NCBI GenBank assembly: GCA_965279315.1
Contig: OZ257145.1
Span: 496,001-560,000, forward strand
Source of the DNA: JAPWJZ01 sp965279315
GTDB taxonomy: Bacteria > Pseudomonadota > Alphaproteobacteria > Micavibrionales > UBA2020
Direction: 5' to 3'
Length of the DNA stretch: 64,000 nucleotides
Below, piece after piece: positions 1-7,637 of the stretch; within the stretch, counting starts at the first letter, position 1; each line of letters starts with the position of its first letter. Below the pieces are notes generated by a model, which was given only the letters and a program-made list of their open reading frames with translations, was not told where the DNA came from and made no database searches. Made by a program: the position numbers and the translations under genes.

Positions 1-86
1 CGATAAGTAATTATCTTGCCCTGAATCCGGCTGACGCGAATCCATATCGCGGGTATCCTGATGGCGCGTACAGTTTCAACAAACGT

Positions 87-797
87 ATGACCGTCATGAC
101 ACCGGATACCAAGCAAAAGCCCAAGGGATGGCTGTCGAAAATTTTCGGCCGCAAGGCCAAATGGTGGATGAAGGCGCTGCGCACAGCCGTCCTGATCGCG
201 GGCGGATTGATGGTGACGGACCGCGTGATCCTGCCCAACCTGCCCGGACGCCCGCTGACGCGCGATGAAACCGCGATGTTGCAGGATGTTTACAAAGAAT
301 CCATCGACCTGACGAAAGTGCGCATCCATACATCACCCATGGCGGATGTGTTCCTGAACTGGATGGGGGCGGATGCTGTCGCGCGCGACAACCTGATTTA
401 TATGTCCACGACCATGGACATGCACAATTACGGCGCAAAGAATGCCGAACCGTATATCCAGTACGCCCTGACGCACGAGGCCGCGCATATCTGGCAATAC
501 CAGAACGGCGTGATGCCGAACATCTTTCACATGACCGCGCTGAATGCCAGCCGCTTCCTGCCCGGCCAGGACAGGCACGAGGATTACCGCTATAGCGTTT
601 TAGAGGGAAAGGACCTGCTGCAATACAATATCGAGCAACAGGCCAGCATCATCACCGATTTTACCTTTGCGGCGAAAGGCACGATGCCCGCGATTTTCGA
701 AAGAAACGTGAATGCGCCGAAGGAAAAGGTGCAGGCGGGATACGCAGCCACGCTGAAAAATTTCCGCGCCAACCCGTCATATCCGAAACAGAAATAG
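87..797 (+). CDS. membrane-anchored zinc-peptidase-like protein (possibly 5'-incomplete)
   Basis: Counted from the ATG at 87 this is 236 residues. A basic N-terminus is followed by one hydrophobic stretch (about residues 31-46) that could be a signal anchor. The key motif is HEAAH inside THEAAHIWQYQ (about residues 130-140), a zincin HExxH signature; the WQ after the second His recalls the DUF4157/Vgr-associated family, whose members are often called putative metallopeptidases. The frame has no stop upstream to base 3 of the window, so the true start may lie outside it. The stop is 3 nt from the convergent FkbM gene. Zinc binding is inferred from the motif; no substrate can be named. Confidence 0.7.
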   Translation: MTVMTPDTKQKPKGWLSKIFGRKAKWWMKALRTAVLIAGGLMVTDRVILPNLPGRPLTRDETAMLQDVYKESIDLTKVRIHTSPMADVFLNWMGADAVARDNLIYMSTTMDMHNYGAKNAEPYIQYALTHEAAHIWQYQNGVMPNIFHMTALNASRFLPGQDRHEDYRYSVLEGKDLLQYNIEQQASIITDFTFAAKGTMPAIFERNVNAPKEKVQAGYAATLKNFRANPSYPKQK

Positions 798-800
798 ACT

Positions 801-1532
801 TCAGCGCGGCGCTTTTTCCGCAGGCACGCAGATGATGTCGAGCGTTTCATGCGCGGCCGGCACAAGGTTACCGTTATCGTCGCCGGCGAAAATCGCGTAA
901 TTCCGCTGGGCGAGGAAATCCAGCAGCTCCTTGCGCGAATTGCCGGCGCGCAGCAGCCAGGCGTCATCGGCCTCCAGCATCAGCACGGGGCGGAATTTTT
1001 CCAGCGATTGCGTCGCGCCCAGCAGCATGCGCATTTCCCAGCCCTCGATATCCGCCTTGAGGAAATCGATGCGCGCGATTTTATGGTCGATCACGAACTG
1101 GTCGAGCGTGGTGAGCGATATTTTTTCCTCCAGCGACGCGCCTTCGGAGGCGACGCCCGCGAGCGTGCTGAGCCCGAAGCCCATGCTGCCCGAAGCCTTG
1201 ATCGGCATGGAGAGCGAGGCGACGGCGTCCGCGTCGCTCAATCCCACCGCATGGATCGAGACGTTTTTCAGGCGGCGCAGCACGCGCACCTTGGTCAAGA
1301 TCGACAACGCATAGCTGCCGGGCTCGAAGGCATAGACATGGCCCTGCGGCGCCAGTTTCGCGAACAGCTTGGCAAACTGCCCCGCATGGGCGCCGACATC
1401 GATCACCACGCCGTCTTTGGGCACATAGCGCGACAGCAGCGGCGCAAGCTCTTCATGGTGCTGGCGGAAAATCGCCTTGAACAGGTGCGCCCCATGGGTC
1501 AGGCGGGCGCGAAAACTGAGCTGGTCCATCAT
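801..1532 (-). CDS. FkbM family methyltransferase
   Basis: 243 residues. The SAM-binding motif I is visible as VVIDVGAHAGQF (about residues 42-53), an acidic residue follows in YAFEPG, and the family signature LKADIEGWEMRMLLGA lies around residue 160. FkbM-fold enzymes O-methylate sugars, polyketides or other small molecules; the acceptor is not deducible here. It starts with tandem ATGs behind an AGGAT-like site. It is divergent from the next gene and convergent with the peptidase-like gene, so it probably forms its own transcript. No sugar-biosynthesis neighbours are present to suggest a glycan substrate. Confidence 0.85.
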   Translation of the reverse strand: MMDQLSFRARLTHGAHLFKAIFRQHHEELAPLLSRYVPKDGVVIDVGAHAGQFAKLFAKLAPQGHVYAFEPGSYALSILTKVRVLRRLKNVSIHAVGLSDADAVASLSMPIKASGSMGFGLSTLAGVASEGASLEEKISLTTLDQFVIDHKIARIDFLKADIEGWEMRMLLGATQSLEKFRPVLMLEADDAWLLRAGNSRKELLDFLAQRNYAIFAGDDNGNLVPAAHETLDIICVPAEKAPR

Positions 1533-1680
1533 GGTTTTAATCCTTTTGCCTGCCTGCCGCCTTCGTGCGGGGTCATGCTGATTACCGTCTTTCGGCGGCA
1601 GGGGTCAAGCCTTAACATGCCATAATTTGGGCTTTATGCCACCCCCGGAATCCCCTATATTCACCCCCATGCAACCGCCC

Positions 1681-2205
1681 ATGAAAACCTATGTCGAGTT
1701 TATCGAGCCCGACCGCAACGACCCTGCGGGCCGGTCGACCGTGGTCGAGGTGAAGGACAGGGATATTGCGAAACTCTCTATCCCCGCGCGCTGCGACATT
1801 TTTTACTTCTTCGACAGCCCCGCGCACAACACCACGACGGCGGCGGCGCAGGACGAACAATACAATATCTCGCGCTTTCACATCGTCGCCGACAGGCTGC
1901 TGACGCGGGAGGAGGCGAAGAAAATGGTTTCCGCCACGCTGAACACGCAGCAGCGCGCGAAAATGCAGTGGGACATTAAACTGCAGCAAAACGACATCTT
2001 CGCGCTGACCCGCAGCTATAATATCGAGCCGGTGCGCAAGGACAGCATCGTGATTGACGGCAGTAAAAAGCAGCTCTATCCGAAACCTATACCGGAAATC
2101 GCCAATGATGCGGGCAAGCCGGAAGACAACATGAAGCTGACGCGCCCGGTCGTCGTGCCGAAAGACCCCGCACGCTTCAAGCTGAAGCCGCCGCCGAAGC
2201 CGTAA
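1681..2205 (+). CDS. conserved-looking hypothetical protein, Pro/Lys-rich C-terminus
   Basis: I do not recognise a domain. The frame is open from a TTG at 1627 with ATGs at 1636, 1669 and 1681; I prefer 1681 because MKTYVEFIEPDR begins the compact acidic region, but no strong Shine-Dalgarno separates the choices. From there the protein is 174 residues, soluble, without signal peptide or membrane segment. A central segment contains RCDIFYFFDSP, and a long polar linker leads to a proline-rich tail ending in DPARFKLKPPPKP. That tail loosely resembles the C-terminal motif of the ankyrin proteins in this window. It is convergent with usg, 3 nt apart. Confidence 0.6.
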   Translation: MKTYVEFIEPDRNDPAGRSTVVEVKDRDIAKLSIPARCDIFYFFDSPAHNTTTAAAQDEQYNISRFHIVADRLLTREEAKKMVSATLNTQQRAKMQWDIKLQQNDIFALTRSYNIEPVRKDSIVIDGSKKQLYPKPIPEIANDAGKPEDNMKLTRPVVVPKDPARFKLKPPPKP

Positions 2206-2208
2206 ACC

Positions 2209-2472
2209 CTAGTTGATGAGATATTCCTCGCGCGCATGGCGGATATCGTCGGCGCTGATGAGCTTTTTATTGGCGACCCGCACCGAATGCAGGCGGCCGT
2301 CGAGCTTCTTTTCCCAAAAGTCGAGGAAGCGCCGCAATTCAGGGAAATGGGGGGCGAGATCGTATTCCTGCCAGAGATATTGCTGCAAAAGCTTGGGATG
2401 GTCGGGCAGGTGGTACAGAATTTCGGCGGTGGTCAGCCGGTAATCATTCAATTGCAGGATCAGATTTGCCAT
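2209..2472 (-). CDS. usg: Usg family protein
   Basis: 87 residues matching the small alphaproteobacterial Usg family (named from its position near tryptophan genes in some species). The diagnostic string YRLTTAEILYHLPDHP is at residues 11-26, followed by WQEYDLAPHFPEL and LHSVRVA. The whole length is conserved, so this is complete. Its biochemical function is unknown. Here it is not linked to trp genes but stands divergent from groES, separated by a 309-nt regulatory region. A GAGAGG-like site lies upstream of the ATG. Confidence 0.88.
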   Translation of the reverse strand: MANLILQLNDYRLTTAEILYHLPDHPKLLQQYLWQEYDLAPHFPELRRFLDFWEKKLDGRLHSVRVANKKLISADDIRHAREEYLIN

Positions 2473-2587
2473 ATTCTTGAGCCTCTCTTTCCGAATCTGG
2501 CCTCGGTTATTCCATTACTTACAATCCTCTAACTCTATTTAATCATAAATTACCCCACTCGTGTTAAAAAATTGCAATATCAACGGG

Positions 2588-2614
2588 TTAGCACTCTTTG
2601 TGCCCGACTGCCAA
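2588..2614 (+). promoter_or_regulatory. degenerate upstream CIRCE element
   Basis: TTAGCACTC (2588-2596), 9-nt spacer, then GACTGCCAA (2606-2614). The left half is the exact CIRCE consensus for the HrcA repressor; the right half has two differences from GAGTGCTAA. It begins exactly 105 bp before the second CIRCE. Read directly from the sequence; HrcA binding is inferred. Confidence 0.6.
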
Positions 2615-2662
2615 ATGGGGCAAAAGTATTTGGAAAGATTGGGTTTTTGGAAATTGATTCAG

Positions 2663-2691
2663 TTGAAAAATTCCCCACATAGGGCTACATA
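2663..2691 (+). promoter_or_regulatory. groESL promoter candidate
   Basis: TTGAAA (2663-2668), a 17-nt spacer and TACATA (2686-2691) form a good housekeeping-sigma promoter. Transcription would begin about 2698, inside the downstream CIRCE, which is the usual geometry for HrcA repression. A CCCCACAT string in the spacer faintly recalls a heat-shock sigma -10 element, but its spacing to any -35 is poor. Confidence 0.6.
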
Positions 2692-2692
2692 G

Positions 2693-2719
2693 TTGGCACT
2701 TGTCCGGGAGGAGTGCCAA
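2693..2719 (+). promoter_or_regulatory. CIRCE operator of groESL
   Basis: TTGGCACTT (2693-2701), 9-nt spacer, GAGTGCCAA (2711-2719): inverted repeat with 8 of 9 arm positions paired and the standard 9-nt spacing. It overlaps the predicted transcription start of groES and would lie in the 5' end of the mRNA. HrcA binding is the known role of such elements; hrcA itself is not in the window. Confidence 0.9.
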
Positions 2720-2781
2720 TCCATCAGGTGCCCTCTTAAAAACCGGATCGTTGAAACTTTGCTTTATGAGAAGGAATCATA

Positions 2782-3099
2782 ATGAGCACGAAATTCACCC
2801 CCCTCCATGACCGCGTCCTGCTGCGTCGCCTCGAGAGCGATGCAAAAACCTCGGGCGGCATCATCATCCCCGACACCGCCAAAGAAAAACCCGCGCAAGG
2901 CGAAATCGTTTCCGTCGGCACCGGCGTGCGCGACGAAAGCGGCAAGCTGCAGCCCCTCGCTGTGAAAGCCGGCGAAATCGTCCTGTTCAGCAAATGGTCG
3001 GGCACCGAAGTCAACATCGACGGTGAAGAGCTCCTGGTTGTGAAAGAAAGCGACATCATGGGCATCATCGAAACCAAAAAAAAAGCTAAAGCAGCTTAA
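2782..3099 (+). CDS. groES: co-chaperonin GroES
   Basis: 105 residues, slightly longer than the usual 95-97. It starts FTPLHDRVLLRRLE, has the mobile-loop region SGGIIIPDTAKEKPAQGEIV (about residues 24-43), and ends with VKESDIMGIIE followed by a lysine/alanine-rich tail. It forms the heptameric lid on GroEL in the cytoplasm, enclosing folding clients. An AGAAGGAA ribosome site precedes the ATG. It is followed after 25 nt by groEL in the same transcript. CIRCE elements upstream imply heat-inducible, HrcA-controlled expression. Confidence 0.97.
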   Translation: MSTKFTPLHDRVLLRRLESDAKTSGGIIIPDTAKEKPAQGEIVSVGTGVRDESGKLQPLAVKAGEIVLFSKWSGTEVNIDGEELLVVKESDIMGIIETKKKAKAA

Positions 3100-3124
3100 T
3101 TAACCGAATATAGGGAGACACAAC

Positions 3125-4768
3125 ATGTCTGCTAAAGAAGTAAAATTTTCGGCCGAAGCGCGCGCGAAAATGCTGAAAGGCGTTGATACGCTGGCGAACG
3201 CGGTAAAAGTGACGCTCGGCCCCAAAGGCCGTAACGTCGTCATCTCGAAATCTTTCGGCGCACCGCGCATCACCAAAGACGGTGTGACCGTCGCGAAGGA
3301 AATCGAACTCGAAGACAATTTCGAGAACATGGGCGCGCAGATGGTGCGTGAAGTCGCCTCCAAGACCAATGACATGGCTGGCGACGGCACCACCACCGCA
3401 ACCGTGCTTGCACAGGCCATCTTCCGCGAAGGCGTGAAGTCGGTTGCTGCCGGCATGAACCCGATGGACCTGAAACGCGGCATCGACAAGGCAGTTGCTG
3501 CCGTCGTCGCCGACATCCAGGCCCGCGCGAAAAAAATCTCGAAATCGAACGAAATCGCGCAAGTCGGCACGATCTCGGCGAACGGCGAGAAAGAAATAGG
3601 CGACATCCTCGCTAAAGCGATGGAAAAAGTCGGCAACGAAGGCGTGATCACGGTTGAAGAAGCAAAATCGCTCGACACCGAACTGGACGTCGTCGAAGGC
3701 ATGCAGTTCGACCGCGGCTACCTCAGCCCCTACTTCATCACGAACGCAGATAAAATGGTCTGCGAACTTGATGCGCCCTACATCCTGTTCTTCGAGAAAA
3801 AACTCTCGAACCTGCAATCGATGCTCCCCATCCTCGAAGCTGTCGTCCAGTCGGGCAAGCCCCTGCTGATCGTGGCGGAAGATGTGGAAGGCGAAGCGCT
3901 CGCGACCCTCGTCGTGAACAAGCTGCGTGGCGGCCTGAAAGTGGCTGCTGTGAAGGCCCCCGGCTTCGGCGACCGCCGCAAGGCGATGATGGAAGACATG
4001 GCGATCCTCACCACCGGTGAAGTGATCTCCGAAGATCTCGGCATCAAGCTGGAGTCTGTCACCCTGAACCAGCTGGGCCGCGCAAAACGCGTCCGCATCA
4101 CCAAGGACGACACGACCATCATCGGCGGCGCAGGCTCGAAAAAAGAAATCGACGCCCGCATCGCGCAGCTGAAGGCGCAGATCGCTGAAACCACGTCGGA
4201 CTACGACAAGGAAAAACTGCAGGAACGCCTGGCGAAAATGGCCGGCGGCGTTGCGGTCATCCGCGTCGGCGGCGCGACCGAAGTTGAAGTGAAGGAACGC
4301 AAGGACCGCGTTGACGATGCAGTGCATGCAACCCGCGCTGCTGTCGAAGAAGGCATTGTCGCCGGCGGCGGCACGGCCCTCCTCTACGCAGGCCGCGCAC
4401 TGAAAAAACTGAAGGCACTGAACCGCGACGAAGAAGTCGGCATCGAAATCATCGCACGCGCAATCGAAGCCCCGATCCGCCAGATCGCCTTCAACGCGGG
4501 CGTCGAAGGCTCGATCGTCGTCGGCAAGCTGCTGGAACAGAAAGACACCAACCTCGGCTATGATGCACAGAACGGCGAATACACCGACATGGTGAAAGCC
4601 GGCATCATCGACCCGGTAAAGGTCGTTCGCCACGCGCTGCAGGACGCGGCTTCCATCGCCGGCCTGATGATCACCACCGAAGCAACCATCGCCGAAATCC
4701 CCAAAAAGGACGAAGGTCATGGCGGCGGCGGCCATGGCGGTCACGGCGGCATGGACGGCATGATGTAA
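3125..4768 (+). CDS. groEL: chaperonin GroEL
   Basis: 547 residues, full family length. Visible hallmarks are LGPKGRNVVI (31-40), the ATP site with catalytic Asp in GDGTTTAT (about 86-93), and the apical domain with PLLIVAEDVEGEAL. Tetradecameric ATP-driven folding chamber, partner of GroES. The C-terminal tail, normally a GGM repeat, is here histidine-rich: GHGGGGHGGHGGMDGMM. That tail protrudes into the folding cavity in known GroELs, so His enrichment could add metal affinity (inference). A GNRA-type terminator follows the stop. Confidence 0.98.
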   Translation: MSAKEVKFSAEARAKMLKGVDTLANAVKVTLGPKGRNVVISKSFGAPRITKDGVTVAKEIELEDNFENMGAQMVREVASKTNDMAGDGTTTATVLAQAIFREGVKSVAAGMNPMDLKRGIDKAVAAVVADIQARAKKISKSNEIAQVGTISANGEKEIGDILAKAMEKVGNEGVITVEEAKSLDTELDVVEGMQFDRGYLSPYFITNADKMVCELDAPYILFFEKKLSNLQSMLPILEAVVQSGKPLLIVAEDVEGEALATLVVNKLRGGLKVAAVKAPGFGDRRKAMMEDMAILTTGEVISEDLGIKLESVTLNQLGRAKRVRITKDDTTIIGGAGSKKEIDARIAQLKAQIAETTSDYDKEKLQERLAKMAGGVAVIRVGGATEVEVKERKDRVDDAVHATRAAVEEGIVAGGGTALLYAGRALKKLKALNRDEEVGIEIIARAIEAPIRQIAFNAGVEGSIVVGKLLEQKDTNLGYDAQNGEYTDMVKAGIIDPVKVVRHALQDAASIAGLMITTEATIAEIPKKDEGHGGGGHGGHGGMDGMM

Positions 4769-4794
4769 TCCATCAGCCAGTCTGAAATAAAAAG

Positions 4795-4824
4795 AGGGCC
4801 GGATGAAAATCCGGCCCTTCTTTT
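4795..4824 (+). terminator. groESL terminator
   Basis: Perfect 10-bp stem 4795-4804 / 4809-4818 closed by a GAAA tetraloop, followed by TCTTTT. A canonical intrinsic terminator 27 nt after the groEL stop. Confidence 0.92.
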
Positions 4825-4854
4825 ATGCGCGATCCGCCACAAGTACGCGAAGCG

Positions 4855-4952
4855 CCATACCGGCGAAAGCCGGTATCCAGTCTATACGACTGCTATCTCG
4901 TTATTTTGCGGTAGGAGTTTTATAAACTGGATACCGGCTTTCGCCGGTATGG
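4855..4952. repeat. GAAA-hairpin inverted repeat, copy A
   Basis: A perfect 27-nt inverted repeat: left arm 4855-4881, right arm 4926-4952, separated by 44 nt. Each arm itself folds into a hairpin: ATACCGGC-GAAA-GCCGGTAT and its complement. It belongs to the same family as 14886-15021, 36782-36902 and 42095-42207. It fills the space between the groEL terminator and the stop codon of the minus-strand ankyrin gene, which lies 1 nt away. No coding content; a REP/MITE-like element is the likely nature. Confidence 0.85.
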
Positions 4953-4953
4953 T

Positions 4954-5451
4954 TTATCTCGCCTGCAGCGGGCGTTGCACGCGACTGATGCCGCGCCTGG
5001 GCATGGCGTCCTCGATCACCGCGCGGATCTCGGGCTTGTGGCGCGCGAGCATCAGGGCGTTATAGCCGAATTCGTTCAGGTTCTGCGGGCTGGCCTGGTT
5101 GTGCAGCAGCAGCGACACCATCGCGATGTCGGAGCGGCGCACGGCCTTGTTCAGCGTGTATTCGACCGCTTCATCGGGCAGGTTCGCATCTGCCCCGCGT
5201 TTCAGCAGCTCGACCGCCAGCGCATGATGGCCTTTCTCGACCACCACATGCAGCAATGATTGCTGGACCGCGCTTTCGCGCACCGCGCCTTCGGTGTCGA
5301 CCTGCACGCCCATATCCAGCAGCTGCGCCATGCGCCACAGGTTGCCCTGCTCCGCCATCTGGAACGCGGTGTCGGCCTGCATGGCATAGGGCTGCGCCTT
5401 CATCAGGTCGCGCCACAGCAGGTCATCATGATCGGGGCGTAAATCGGCCAT
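4954..5451 (-). CDS. ankyrin-repeat protein 1
   Basis: 165 residues from the ATG at 5451, which has an AAGGGA site upstream; an in-frame longer reading to 5505 would add an unlikely N-terminus. Ankyrin-like repeats run over about residues 26-150: SLLHVVVEKGHHALAVELL with KRGADANLPDE, then LNKAVRRSDIAMVSLLLHN, then GYNALMLARHKPEI. No signal peptide or membrane segment is seen, so a cytosolic binding protein or an exported effector are both possible. It sits back-to-back with a second ankyrin gene on the other strand. Confidence 0.8.
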   Translation of the reverse strand: MADLRPDHDDLLWRDLMKAQPYAMQADTAFQMAEQGNLWRMAQLLDMGVQVDTEGAVRESAVQQSLLHVVVEKGHHALAVELLKRGADANLPDEAVEYTLNKAVRRSDIAMVSLLLHNQASPQNLNEFGYNALMLARHKPEIRAVIEDAMPRRGISRVQRPLQAR

Positions 5452-5645
5452 CGTTAATCCCTTAAATATGACGTTATGGATACTGCGCAATAACGGGCAA
5501 GTCAAAGGAAAGTGCCCTGCTTTTAAAAATTGACAGTAAAATCATTAATTTACGCCGTTCCGGACACTAAATTGCGCCCCTTAAGACGGCCTTAACATAA
5601 ATGTACAATAATAGAGTCAGTCAAAAACCTCACCTCAGGCGGCAA

Positions 5646-6260
5646 ATGTCGACTTTCATGAAAAATTCGGGCCAGCAGGGCATTTGGGATTTTATCGAGC
5701 AGGGCCAGACCGACAAGGTCGTGGACGCGATCATGAAAGACCCGAAGCAGCTGAATTACCGTATCGGCCTGAATGAAGACACGCCGTTACACGTTATCGC
5801 CATGAAGGGTGACGTTGCGATGATGAAGGCGATCATCGGCGTCATCGGTGACGGCGCGGTGCTCGACATGCGTAACAAGGCGGGTGACACGCCCCTGATG
5901 AAATCCGGCGCCTATGGGCGCGACGATATGGCGGTATTGCTGATGGATAGCGGCGCAGACCCGAACGCGCGCAACATCCTGCAGGAAACCCTGCTGATGA
6001 AAACGATCAAGGGCCGCAACCAGGACGATGTGCGCGAAGCCGAAAAAGCCCCCTTCGACAAAATCCTTGAAACCGCCATCGACCGTGGCGCGAATATCGC
6101 CGCGAAAAGCGAGACAGGCAATACCGCCGCCGATGTCGCCGACATGTTCGACGATGCCAAGACCATGCGTTTCCTTGAAACCAAACAGGCGGAACAGAAG
6201 GCCGGCACCTTCAAGCCCGCCAGCGGCGCGCCCAAGCCCGTCACTTCCAAATTCGGCTGA
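5646..6260 (+). CDS. ankyrin-repeat protein 2
   Basis: 204 residues from the ATG at 5646, which has AGGCGG 3-4 nt upstream (tight spacing); an ATG at 5601 would extend it by 15 residues without a site. At least three ankyrin units are visible: DTPLHVIAMKGDVAMMKAII, NKAGDTPLMKSGAYGRDDMA with VLLMDSGADPN, and TLLMKTIKGRNQDDVREAEK. The tail is a low-complexity stretch ending GAPKPVTSKFG, similar to the ends of two other ankyrin proteins here. It may bind a partner protein; nothing identifies it. It is followed after 47 nt by mutM. Confidence 0.82.
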   Translation: MSTFMKNSGQQGIWDFIEQGQTDKVVDAIMKDPKQLNYRIGLNEDTPLHVIAMKGDVAMMKAIIGVIGDGAVLDMRNKAGDTPLMKSGAYGRDDMAVLLMDSGADPNARNILQETLLMKTIKGRNQDDVREAEKAPFDKILETAIDRGANIAAKSETGNTAADVADMFDDAKTMRFLETKQAEQKAGTFKPASGAPKPVTSKFG

Positions 6261-6307
6261 ACGCCCTATAATCGCTGCAGCATTGCAACAGCCGCGGATT
6301 TTACACC

Positions 6308-7150
6308 ATGCCTGAATTACCCGAGGTCGAAACCGTCTGCCGCGGCCTTGCAAAATCGATGACGGGCGAAAAGCTGGCAAGCGTCGAGACGCTGCGCCAC
6401 AACCTGCGCATCCCCTTCCCCGCCGATTTAAAAACGATTGCAGGCGCGACCGTGAAAAACATATCCCGCCGCGCGAAATATATCCTGATCGAGCTCGACA
6501 ACAAAAAGACGCTCATCATCCATCTGGGCATGTCGGGGCGGCTGGTGATCCAGCAGAAGAAGGAACAGGGCGAACCTGAAAAACACGACCATATGATCCT
6601 GAACATGAAGAACGGGACGCGCATCGTGTTCAACGACGCGCGCCGCTTCGGCATGGTGGACCTTGCGAACACCGCCGAACTGGAACAGCACAAATTTTTC
6701 TCGCATCTTGGCCCAGAGCCGTTCGACAAAGCCTTCAGCGCAAAATACCTGACCGAAAAACTACAGAACAAAAAAATCGCCATCAAGCTGGCGATCATGG
6801 ATCAGGAACTGGTCGTGGGTGTCGGTAACATCTATGCGTCGGAGGCACTGTTCCGCGCAGGCATCGACCCGAAACGTCCGGCATGCAAAATAAAGCCCGA
6901 TGAAATCGACACACTCATCGCCTGCATCCGCGCCGTTTTGAAACAGGCGATCAAGGCGGGCGGCAGCAGCCTGCGCGACTATGTGCAGACGGATGGCGAG
7001 CTGGGGTATTTTCAGGACAAATGGGCGGTTTACGGCAAGCACCATCAGGCCTGCAAGGGCTGCACCTGCGATATCGAAAAGACCGGCGGTATCCAGAAGC
7101 TCACGCAAGGCGCGCGGTCGACATTTTATTGTCCACGGAAACAAAACTAG
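6308..7150 (+). CDS. mutM: formamidopyrimidine-DNA glycosylase
   Basis: 280 residues. The N-terminal MPELPEVETVCRGL carries the catalytic proline and Glu exposed after Met removal; HLGMSGRL and NDARRFG (void-filling/DNA contact segment) follow, then VGVGNIYASEALF (helix-two-turn-helix). It excises 8-oxoguanine and ring-opened purines and cleaves the abasic site. The C-terminal zinc finger is odd: cysteines at 249, 252 and 275, but the fourth expected Cys is Lys in CPRKQ, and the spacing is longer than the usual C-x2-C-x16-C-x2-C. Gene order mutM-echA-rpsT-dnaA is seen in other alphaproteobacteria. Confidence 0.95.
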   Translation: MPELPEVETVCRGLAKSMTGEKLASVETLRHNLRIPFPADLKTIAGATVKNISRRAKYILIELDNKKTLIIHLGMSGRLVIQQKKEQGEPEKHDHMILNMKNGTRIVFNDARRFGMVDLANTAELEQHKFFSHLGPEPFDKAFSAKYLTEKLQNKKIAIKLAIMDQELVVGVGNIYASEALFRAGIDPKRPACKIKPDEIDTLIACIRAVLKQAIKAGGSSLRDYVQTDGELGYFQDKWAVYGKHHQACKGCTCDIEKTGGIQKLTQGARSTFYCPRKQN

Positions 7151-7163
7151 GGTAAAAATATCC

Positions 7164-7637
7164 ATGAAAAATTTCATCCTCCCGATTGCCGCATTTCTTT
7201 TTCTGAGCTCGCCTGCGCTCGCAGGCCATCCCTATGGCGATGACGAACAGCCGCATTCACAAGTGATGGAGGATATCCCCCTGATGGACGGGATGCAGGA
7301 AACAGCGCCGGAGCATGACGCCGCAAACCCCGGCCAGCTGAAAGAGCCCAACCAGACCTCCGCTGTCGTCACCGGCAACGAACAGATGGTGAAGAGCTAT
7401 TATAACGAACAGCTGCTCCGCAAGGGCTGGAAGCCGCTGAATGCGCAGAACCCGAATGTGTATGTGAACGACAAGGGCGAAACCCTGCGCGTGGATGCCG
7501 ATATGGCGGATGGCAAGACGACCCTGAAACTCAACCGCACGCCCGCGCAGCCGAAAAAACAAGCCGTGCAACCCGCACCCCCGCGCCAGAAAAAACAATA
7601 CGGCGAGTCGAGCGAATATAACGAGGAACAGCAATAA
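7164..7637 (+). CDS. secreted hypothetical protein
   Basis: 157 residues. The start at 7164 is chosen because it gives a clean signal peptide, MKNFILPIAAFLFLSSPALA, with cleavage before GHPYG. The mature part has an acidic first third, a central folded-looking segment VKSYYNEQLLRKGWKPLN with VYVNDKGETLRVDAD, and a Gln/Lys/Pro-rich tail. The central piece resembles small periplasmic modules with a KxGWKPL core; no function is assigned. Its stop overlaps the ATG of the enoyl-CoA hydratase by one base (TAATG), so the two are probably translationally coupled. Confidence 0.75.
   Translation: MKNFILPIAAFLFLSSPALAGHPYGDDEQPHSQVMEDIPLMDGMQETAPEHDAANPGQLKEPNQTSAVVTGNEQMVKSYYNEQLLRKGWKPLNAQNPNVYVNDKGETLRVDADMADGKTTLKLNRTPAQPKKQAVQPAPPRQKKQYGESSEYNEEQQ

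Noticed and set aside
2654..2680. RpoH heat-shock promoter before groES
   Set aside because: CCCCACAT resembles a sigma-32 -10, but the only -35-like TTGATT does not match the consensus well; the sigma-70 pair is better.
3086..4744. 552-codon minus-strand frame
   Set aside because: Antisense of groEL; Phe/Asp/Ala/Val-biased sequence and no ribosome site.
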